A stretch of DNA of 14,021 nucleotides from Methanobacteriota archaeon. Lineage in GTDB: Archaea > Halobacteriota > Halobacteria > Halobacteriales > Halalkalicoccaceae. The position numbers and the translations under genes are program-made. The stretch spans positions 1 through 14,021 of the forward strand of contig JADFQH010000041.1 in the NCBI GenBank assembly GCA_022561895.1, given 5' to 3'. Positions 6,362 through 12,052 of the stretch are shown here, one piece after another. The notes under the pieces were generated by a model. That model was given only the letters and a program-made list of their open reading frames with translations. It made no database searches and had not been told where the DNA came from. Position 1 is the stretch's first letter. Every line of letters starts with the position of its first letter.

Positions 6362-8464
6362 TCAGCGCGACGGCTCGACACCCTCGCGGGCGGCGTCGAA
6401 ATGCTCTTTTCCGATCCGGATCTCGTCGGCTCGGGAAGTGGCCTCCTCGGGGCCGTACTCGTCTGCGATCTCCCTGATCGCCCGCATCGAAGCCGCACGC
6501 GAGAGCGCCGCGAGATCCGCACCCGTGTACGAATCGAGCTCTTTCGCTAACGTATCGAGATCCACGTCCTCGGCGAGCGGCTTATCCCGAGTATGAATCT
6601 CCAAAATCTTCCGGCGGGCGGCCTCGTCGGGCGCGGGCACCTCGATATGCGTTTCCAAGCGGCCGGGACGGATCAGTGCCCGGTCGAGCGCCTCTTTCCT
6701 GTTGGTAGCAGCGAGCACGACGAGGTTCGGGTTATCCGCTAGTCCGTCGAGTTCGGTCAGGAGTTGCGAGACGACTCTCTCAGTCACCTCGTGGCCCTGC
6801 CCGCGCTCGGCTGCGAGCGCGTCGATCTCGTCGAAAAACACGATGGAGGGTGCGGCCTGTCTGGCCCGCTCGAACACCTTACGTACTGCTTTCTCGCTTT
6901 CGCCCACGTAGCGATCCAGCAGTTCGGGGCCCGCAACGTGGATGAAATTGACCTCGCTCTCGCTTGCGATCGCGCGCGCGAGCAGCGTCTTGCCGGTACC
7001 GGGCGGCCCGAAGAGCAGCACGCCCGAAGGGGGCTCTGTCGCCGTCTTCTCAAACAGCTCCGTGTAGGAAAGCGGCCACGCGATGGCTTCCTGTAACGTC
7101 TGCTTTGCCTCCTCTAACCCCCCAACGTCGTCGAAGTTAGTCTGCGGGGTTTCTGCGACGAACTCGCGCATCGCGGAGGGATCGACCGCCGCTCGGCCCG
7201 CGTCGAAATCCGCGCGGGTGACGGTCAGATCCGCGAGTGGCCCGCCCGTGTCTTTGTACCGGCGCAAGGCGTTCATTCCCGCCTCGGTCGAAAGGGCGTG
7301 GACGTCCGCGCCGACGAACCCGTAGGTGTGTTCTGCGAGCCGATCCAGCGAAACGTCGTCTGCGAGCGGCATTCCCCGTGTATGGACCTCGAAGATCTCT
7401 CTCCTGCCGATGGCGTCCGGAACGCCGATCTCGATCTCCCGATCGAAGCGCCCGCCCCGCCTGAGCGCGGGATCGAGCGAATCCACCCGATTGGTCGCGC
7501 CGATGACGACCACGTCCCCGCGGGCATCGAGGCCGTCCATCAGCGAGAGTAACTGGGCAACCACACGATTCTCGACGTCGCCCGAGTCGTCGCGCTTTCC
7601 TGCTACTGAATCGATCTCGTCGAAAAAGACGATCGCGGGCGAACTCTCGCGCGCTTTCTCGAAGACCTCGCGGAGTTGCTCCTCCGACTCGCCCTTGTAT
7701 TTCGACATGATCTCCGGGCCGGAGATGTTGTGGAAGCTCGCGTTGACCTCGTTTGCGACGGCCCGCGCGATCAGCGTTTTGCCGGTGCCGGGCGGCCCGT
7801 AGAGCAGGACGCCCTTTGGTGGGTCGATTCCGACTTGGCGGAAGAGTTCGGGCTCCGAAAGTGGGAGTTCGATCATCTCGCGAACGAGGTCGAGCTCGTC
7901 GTCCAGCCCGCCGATATCCTCGTAGCTGATCCGACCATCGCCCCCCTCTATGGTTTCTGCGGCCTCGACGTCCGCTGGGACCGTCACTCGGGTCGAGTCG
8001 GTGATTCTAACGGTCCCCTCGGGATCGGTGTCGGTAATCGAGAAGGGACCGACCCCGAGGCGTTCGATTCGGATCCGTTCGCCCGTGCGGACGGGACGAT
8101 CCCGAAGGTCGCGCTTGACGGCGCGCTCGACGCTTTCCGCGTCCTCCGCCGAGATCGATACCGGCGGCGTGATCGTCACCGACCGGGCGTCCTCGACGGT
8201 CTGTTTCCGTACCCCCACGGTGTCACCGATACTCACACCGGCGTTCTGCCGGGTGTCGGCGTCGATCTGAATAGTCTTACTCTCGGCGCCCGGGCCGGCG
8301 GGCCACACCTTTGCAACGGTGGTTCGCTCGCCCTCGATGAGAACGGTGTCGCCGCTCAGTACGGAAAGGGTCTGACGGGCGCGTTCGGGAAGTCGGGCAA
8401 CCCCGCGGCCCGCATCGCGTTTTTCCGCGCCACGGACCGAGAGGGTTACGTCCGAGTCGCTCAT
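6362..8464 (-). CDS. cdc48: Cdc48/VCP-family AAA+ ATPase
   Basis: This 700-aa protein has the three-part Cdc48 architecture. The N-domain (about 1-180) includes the double-psi barrel start RGAEKRDAGRGVARL. Ring D1 has Walker A GPPGTGKT (223-230) and Walker B FFDEID (280-285). Ring D2 has Walker A 486-493 and Walker B 543-548. Arginine-finger regions are DPALRRGGRF (331-340) and IRPGRLETH (598-606). Archaeal Cdc48 is a hexameric unfoldase that hands substrates to the proteasome, notably ubiquitin-like SAMP conjugates, and works in the cytosol. It is shorter than many haloarchaeal paralogs (about 740-760 aa by recollection) and ends EGVEPSR. It thus lacks the HbYX proteasome-docking tail. The minus-strand ATTGTAAAG at 8496-8488 may be its TATA element, about 25-30 bp before the ATG. 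Confidence 0.93.
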   Translation of the reverse strand: MSDSDVTLSVRGAEKRDAGRGVARLPERARQTLSVLSGDTVLIEGERTTVAKVWPAGPGAESKTIQIDADTRQNAGVSIGDTVGVRKQTVEDARSVTITPPVSISAEDAESVERAVKRDLRDRPVRTGERIRIERLGVGPFSITDTDPEGTVRITDSTRVTVPADVEAAETIEGGDGRISYEDIGGLDDELDLVREMIELPLSEPELFRQVGIDPPKGVLLYGPPGTGKTLIARAVANEVNASFHNISGPEIMSKYKGESEEQLREVFEKARESSPAIVFFDEIDSVAGKRDDSGDVENRVVAQLLSLMDGLDARGDVVVIGATNRVDSLDPALRRGGRFDREIEIGVPDAIGRREIFEVHTRGMPLADDVSLDRLAEHTYGFVGADVHALSTEAGMNALRRYKDTGGPLADLTVTRADFDAGRAAVDPSAMREFVAETPQTNFDDVGGLEEAKQTLQEAIAWPLSYTELFEKTATEPPSGVLLFGPPGTGKTLLARAIASESEVNFIHVAGPELLDRYVGESEKAVRKVFERARQAAPSIVFFDEIDALAAERGQGHEVTERVVSQLLTELDGLADNPNLVVLAATNRKEALDRALIRPGRLETHIEVPAPDEAARRKILEIHTRDKPLAEDVDLDTLAKELDSYTGADLAALSRAASMRAIREIADEYGPEEATSRADEIRIGKEHFDAAREGVEPSR

Positions 8465-8532
8465 GTCACAAGAGAGGAGACGTGTTGTCTTTACAATTCT
8501 GACTCCGGGCTGTCGGTCGCAGTGCCGGTGGA

Positions 8533-9909
8533 TCAGGTCGGACCGAGTTCGATACCGACCTCTTCGGGTTCGAGCACGTCGGGTAGCTCCTCGTCGCGCT
8601 CGCCCATAACGTCCGCGAGGATCTCCCTGAGATAGGCGTTGAACAGTTCGGGATGTTCACTCATCGGGAAGTGACCGATCTTCGCCGTCTCGGTGGCGGT
8701 TGCGCCCTCACCGATCCCCTCGGCGGTTTCTCTTCCGTCTTCGGGCGTCGTCAGATAGTCGTACTCGCCATTGACGATATACAACGGACAGTCCTCGGCG
8801 TTCACTTGATCGAGCTTCTCCCGATAGTCGTGGTCCTCGGAGTAGTAGTAGAGATCACCTTTGAACACGCCTGTTGCACCCTGCTCGTAGAGATACATCG
8901 TTTCTCTGCGGGCTTGCTCGGGACTCTGGGGAGCCATCAAGCCCCAACACGAGTAGGCGTTGACTTCCGTCGTGTTCACGTGAGGATGATCGAGCCAGTC
9001 GATGTAGAATCCCGGACTGTGGGCGCTGCATTCGAGACCGATGAGCGCGCGAAAGCGCTCGGGATACCAGTCGGCAAGTTCGAGGGTGACGTTCCCGCCC
9101 ATGCTCGAACCCATGTAGATCGGGTCTTCGAGTTCGAGGGCATCGGCGATCCCGACGATGGTTTCGGTGAACCGCTCGGCGGTCAGCGTGTAGTCTTCCT
9201 CCCACCACGCGTTGCTCGTGGGCGGGACGGATTTGCCGTGAAACGGCAGATCGTAGGCGATGACGCGAAATTCGTCGGTGATCTCCTCGTCTGCGAGGAG
9301 GTGACGCCACTCCTGGTTGTTGCAGCCAGCGGTGTGCTGACAGAGCAGCGCAACCCCGTCCTCTGGGCCGTTCTCCTCGAAATAGATCCGGTGGTCGGTG
9401 CCATCAACCTCGACGTGGACGTAGTTTCCATCGATCGGCTCGACCGTGGCACCACTGCCCGTCGCGGACATTCCTGTCGTAGGGAGGGGACCTCCGTTGT
9501 GGGCGACTCGCATCAGGTCGAGTGTGCGCTGGAGCGCCCGTAGATTCTGGAAGATCTTCTTGTTGTCGCCGGTGAGCTGGAGGTGGCCCTCATCGCCCGC
9601 GACCGCGCTGCGGTAGTGCGAAGCGATGATTTCGTGGTTAAAGGCCGGCGGCTCCTCGCTGACGAACTCCTCCCACGCCTCGCGCGAGCCTTCGACGCCG
9701 AACGACCACCGATGATTCAGCGCGGGGTTCGGGACGATATCCTTGATTTTCCCCTCACTCATTCGGATCAGGGTCCGGTCGTCGCCGATCTGAATGTAAA
9801 AATTCTCGCTAAAGACATCGTGACCTCTGACATCCAGTTCGGGATCGCTGTTGACGGTTTCTCGGTACGACTCCCACCACTCGTGGCTTGCGAGTTCTGT
9901 GTCGTTCAT
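8533..9909 (-). CDS. Alpha/beta-hydrolase with an N-terminal SCP2-like lipid-binding domain
   Basis: The 458-aa product appears to be a fusion. Residues about 20-135 resemble an SCP2/sterol-carrier fold: DDRTLIRMSEGKIKDIV, then a tryptophan-rich WSFGVEGSREAWEEFV, then LQLTGDNKKIFQNLRAL. A linker near 140-160 leads to a classical hydrolase: oxyanion segment CQHTAG (190-195), nucleophile elbow GSSMGG (267-272, Ser269), acid in NGEYDYLTTP (Asp384) and histidine in KIGHFPMSEHP (His413). No signal peptide is seen, so it is cytosolic. It probably hydrolyses an ester or lipid-like substrate presented by the SCP2 domain; the actual substrate is unknown. Minus-strand AAGTATTTGA at 9960-9951 may be the promoter, giving a leader of about 20 nt. 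The 8465-8532 gap to cdc48 is short, so read-through from cdc48 into this gene is excluded by order: this gene lies upstream and could transcribe into cdc48. Confidence 0.85.
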   Translation of the reverse strand: MNDTELASHEWWESYRETVNSDPELDVRGHDVFSENFYIQIGDDRTLIRMSEGKIKDIVPNPALNHRWSFGVEGSREAWEEFVSEEPPAFNHEIIASHYRSAVAGDEGHLQLTGDNKKIFQNLRALQRTLDLMRVAHNGGPLPTTGMSATGSGATVEPIDGNYVHVEVDGTDHRIYFEENGPEDGVALLCQHTAGCNNQEWRHLLADEEITDEFRVIAYDLPFHGKSVPPTSNAWWEEDYTLTAERFTETIVGIADALELEDPIYMGSSMGGNVTLELADWYPERFRALIGLECSAHSPGFYIDWLDHPHVNTTEVNAYSCWGLMAPQSPEQARRETMYLYEQGATGVFKGDLYYYSEDHDYREKLDQVNAEDCPLYIVNGEYDYLTTPEDGRETAEGIGEGATATETAKIGHFPMSEHPELFNAYLREILADVMGERDEELPDVLEPEEVGIELGPT

Positions 9910-10064
9910 CGCTCGAAAGATGACACGACGACGAGCGGCAAAGAACTACTTCAAATACTTGGAGGTCGAACCATCCGAAGATACACATCTCCGGTCGATC
10001 CGAACGACTTCAGTTCCGATGAACCGACGTAACGCATTTGGTTCGCGACGCCACAGTATGAGCC

Positions 10065-10199
10065 ATGGTAGTACGGACCGAGCAGGACGATATGACGTGG
10101 TACAAATGCGAGGGCTGCGGTCTCATGTTCGACGAAGAGGAGGACGCCCGTCAGCACGAGGAAAACTGCGACTCCGAAGACCCCTCGTACATCCAATAA
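10065..10199 (+). CDS. 44-aa haloarchaeal zinc-finger protein
   Basis: ATG 10065 to TAA 10197-10199 encodes 44 residues beginning MVVRTEQDDMTWYKCEGCGL. A single finger of the form C15-x2-C18-x12-H31-x3-C35 fills the centre, and the protein ends EDPSYIQ. I recall near-identical small proteins across haloarchaea, so conservation supports this very short gene being real. One-domain zinc-finger microproteins are known in Haloferax, where some affect growth, biofilm or gene expression. It may bind nucleic acid or a protein partner; no specific role can be read here. An out-of-frame ATG lies at 10058. The stop abuts the stop of the convergent gene at 10200. No convincing TATA box is seen upstream, only GCATTTG at 10034-10040. 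Confidence 0.85.
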   Translation: MVVRTEQDDMTWYKCEGCGLMFDEEEDARQHEENCDSEDPSYIQ

Positions 10200-10628
10200 C
10201 TACACCTCGTTGACCATCTCGTAGGAATGTTCGCTCATCTCGTCCTCGGCGAAGACGAACACTCGGCCGCGGGCGATCTCGGGATCGGCCTCGACGAGGA
10301 CGCTGTGGCCCTCGGTCCTGACGTCGACCCCTGGAAAGACCTCCTCGTGTTCGTTGGATTCGACGAAGATCCGTCCGACACCGGTCGATTCGAGGACAGC
10401 GTCGTGGGTTTTGAAGTCGTTGACGTAGACCATCACACCCTCGGTTTCGGTGGGGTCAGTCACGAGAATATGGACCTCCTTTCCGGGCGGCGTTCTGAGG
10501 GTGTCGTTCACTTTCTTGGGTACGCCGTGGTAGAACACCTCCCGACCGTCGGTATACGAGACCGCAACGCCGCTTTCTGCGAGTTCGATCCCCAGCGTCG
10601 AGGGCGAGACGTTGCTGCGTTGGCTCAT
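10200..10628 (-). CDS. Conserved haloarchaeal hypothetical protein (DUF5796-like)
   Basis: The 142-aa protein begins MSQRSNVSPSTLGIELAESG and contains EVFYHGVPKKV, PGKEVHILVTDPTETEGVMV and DVRTEGHSVLVEADPEIA. It is acidic, all-beta in appearance, with no membrane segment, signal peptide or cysteine cluster. From memory it matches the haloarchaea-restricted family DUF5796; I could not check the number. No enzymatic motif is visible and I do not assign a function. It is divergent from aroK across a 75-bp gap (10629-10703) and convergent, stop-to-stop, with the zinc-finger gene. Minus-strand ATG 10628 is the first in-frame start and agrees with the family's N-terminus as I recall it. Confidence 0.75.
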   Translation of the reverse strand: MSQRSNVSPSTLGIELAESGVAVSYTDGREVFYHGVPKKVNDTLRTPPGKEVHILVTDPTETEGVMVYVNDFKTHDAVLESTGVGRIFVESNEHEEVFPGVDVRTEGHSVLVEADPEIARGRVFVFAEDEMSEHSYEMVNEV

Positions 10629-10703
10629 TACTCTTTCTTGGGCGTGCCGGTGGAAAAGGACCGCGTTCGAAGCGCGTAAGTACGGACCCCGAGTTCATCC
10701 AGT

Positions 10704-11561
10704 ATGACCGGTCGGGCACACGCCCCCGCGGCGGGCACGATCCTCAACGCGCTCGCAAACGAACGGGGCGCGGCGTTCGCGATCGATCTCGAAACCACCG
10801 CGACCGTTTCACTCGACGACTCTCGAACTATCGATGGCGAGATCGACGGCGCGCCCGAGGCCGACACCGCGCTGATCGAACGCTGCGTCGAACTCGCTAT
10901 CGAGCAGTACGGCGAGGGAGACGAACGAGCAACGGGCGCGAGGGTGCGAACCGAAAGCGAGGTGCCGCTCGCAGCTGGATTAAAGAGTTCGAGCGCCGCC
11001 GCAAACGCGACGGTGCTTGCGACCTGTGATGCACTTGGCGTCGAAGTAGATCGGCTCGAAGCCTGTCGGCTGGGCGTGCGGGCGGCCCGCGAGGTCGGGG
11101 TAACAGTAACAGGAGCGTTCGACGACGCCTCGGCGTCGATGCTCGGCGGGGTGACGGTCACCGATAACACAGAGGACGAACTGCTCGCTCACGAAACGGT
11201 CGAGTGGAACGTTCTCGTGTGGACGCCGCCCGAACAGGCCTTTAGCGCCGACGCGGATGTCGAGACCTGTCGGAAGGTCGCCCCCATCGCGGACGTGGTC
11301 TGTGAGCTGGCGCTTCAAGGGAGATACGGACAGGCGATGTCGATAAACGGCTTTGCGTTCTGTGGGGCGCTCGGCTTCCCCACGGAGCCGATGCTTGAGG
11401 CGCTCCCCGACGTGGCGGGCGTCTCGCTTTCGGGCACCGGCCCGAGCTACGTCGCGGTCGGCGAACGACAGACTTTAGCGGATCTCCGGGATGAGTGGGA
11501 ACGAAGAGATGGAACCATATGGCTGACAACGACGCGGACGACGGGCGCGCAGAGGGGATGA
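10704..11561 (+). CDS. aroK: Archaeal shikimate kinase (GHMP family)
   Basis: This 285-aa protein is the archaeal, GHMP-type shikimate kinase, unrelated to the bacterial P-loop AroK. It phosphorylates shikimate with ATP to shikimate-3-phosphate. Visible are the start GRAHAPAAGTILNAL, the ATP-binding PLAAGLKSSSAAANA (88-102), the TGAFDDASASMLGG segment (136-149) and the C-terminal SLSGTGPSYVAVGE glycine motif (241-254). The family's usual length is close to 285-295 aa. Its last codons overlap the start of the chorismate mutase gene, so the two are translationally coupled. The ATG at 10704 follows a weak TATA-like GTAAGTA around 10676-10682; a strong box was not found. Confidence 0.92.
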   Translation: MTGRAHAPAAGTILNALANERGAAFAIDLETTATVSLDDSRTIDGEIDGAPEADTALIERCVELAIEQYGEGDERATGARVRTESEVPLAAGLKSSSAAANATVLATCDALGVEVDRLEACRLGVRAAREVGVTVTGAFDDASASMLGGVTVTDNTEDELLAHETVEWNVLVWTPPEQAFSADADVETCRKVAPIADVVCELALQGRYGQAMSINGFAFCGALGFPTEPMLEALPDVAGVSLSGTGPSYVAVGERQTLADLRDEWERRDGTIWLTTTRTTGAQRG

Positions 11562-11824
11562 GTCTGGACGAACTGCGCGAGGAGATCGAAGAGATCGATC
11601 GGGATCTGGTCGAGCTGATCGCCCGGCGAACCTACGTTGCGGATACGATCGCCGAGGTAAAATCCGAGCAGGGGCTGCCGACGACCGACGAGGGCCAGGA
11701 ACAGCGCGTGATGGATCGCGCCGGCGAGAACGCGGAACGCTTCGACGTCGAGTCGAATCTGGTGAAGGCGATCTTTCGACTCCTAATCGAGCTGAACAAG
11801 GTCGAACAGCGCGAGAATCGGTGA
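11519..11824 (+). CDS. Chorismate mutase, AroQ class
   Basis: Starting at ATG 11519 the product has 101 aa. An equally plausible ATG at 11558 overlaps the aroK stop as ATGA and gives 88 aa starting MSLDELREEI. The fold is the all-helical AroQ type that turns chorismate into prephenate, the first step toward Phe and Tyr. Ungapped alignment with the E. coli P-protein domain, from memory, matches its catalytic Arg11, Arg28, Lys39, Asp48, Glu52 and Gln88 to R20, R37, K48, D57, E61 and Q97. The position of E. coli Arg51 is Gln60 here. There is no fused prephenate dehydratase or dehydrogenase domain. Coupling with aroK puts two aromatic-pathway steps in one operon. The acidic stretch ADNDADDGRAEG before residue 14 adds nothing catalytic. 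Confidence 0.9.
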   Translation: MADNDADDGRAEGMSLDELREEIEEIDRDLVELIARRTYVADTIAEVKSEQGLPTTDEGQEQRVMDRAGENAERFDVESNLVKAIFRLLIELNKVEQRENR

Positions 11825-11826
11825 TT

Positions 11827-11880
11827 CAGTTCAGCCCGAGGCTGTATTCGTAGCCGTTTCGATGGTGAACGATTGAACTG
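11827..11880. repeat. Inverted repeat just after the chorismate mutase stop
   Basis: CAGTTCA (11827-11833) and TGAACTG (11874-11880) are perfect inverted 7-mers separated by 40 nt. The left arm starts 3 bp after the stop. A nested GGCT/AGCC hairpin lies between them, near 11841-11856. The element may define the 3' end of the aroK operon transcript. There is no clear T-run, so the terminator role is a guess. Confidence 0.3.
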
Positions 11881-11934
11881 TTTACCCGAGACCGATACGT
11901 TCAAACGGGCGAGCAAGTAGTAGGGAGTACAGTG

Positions 11935-11976
11935 GCTTATACAAGCGTCAACTCACGGAGAGCGGTCGCTATAAGC
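11935..11976 (+). promoter_or_regulatory. Opposed TATA boxes upstream of the BCCT transporter
   Basis: GCTTATA (11935-11941) and TATAAGC (11970-11976) form a perfect 7-bp inverted repeat with a 28-bp spacer. The left copy reads CTTATAC on +, matching the other TATA boxes of this window, and would start transcription near 11966, leaving a leader of about 87 nt. The right copy reads the same way on the minus strand and points back toward the aroK operon. It can also be read on + as CTATAAG, giving a start near 12000. Confidence 0.45.
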
Positions 11977-11986
11977 AGACAGTGGT

Positions 11987-12009
11987 CCAGAACCTGCCGT
12001 CGGTTCTGG
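11987..12009 (+). promoter_or_regulatory. 8-bp perfect hairpin before the BCCT transporter gene
   Basis: CCAGAACC (11987-11994) pairs exactly with GGTTCTGG (12002-12009) around the 7-nt loop TGCCGTC. It ends 43 bp before the ATG at 12053. If transcription starts at the left TATA box it sits in the 5' leader as an RNA hairpin. If it starts at the right box it straddles the start site and would work as a repressor operator. Either reading suggests regulated expression of an osmolyte-type carrier. Confidence 0.5.
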
Positions 12010-12052
12010 GGTGGGGACAACGATCGATTGGGCGAGTTCGGGGACGACTGAG

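Noticed and set aside
7676..8635. Plus-strand open frame of 319 codons antisense to cdc48
   Set aside because: The cdc48 frame on the other strand has complete AAA motifs; this frame has none and runs across the cdc48 start into the next gene.
8653..9543. Plus-strand open frame of 296 codons antisense to the hydrolase
   Set aside because: The minus-strand frame carries the full catalytic triad; this one is a shadow without motifs.
9967..10045. 7-bp inverted pair CGAACCA/TGGTTCG in the hydrolase/zinc-finger gap
   Set aside because: Arms are 65 nt apart in GC-rich DNA full of CGAAC words. Position relates to neither promoter, so chance is likely.
12011..12052. GTG start at 12011 for the BCCT transporter
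   Set aside because: It adds 14 polar residues, sits 2 bp from the hairpin, and the ATG at 12053 gives a normal BCCT N-terminus. Not fully excluded.
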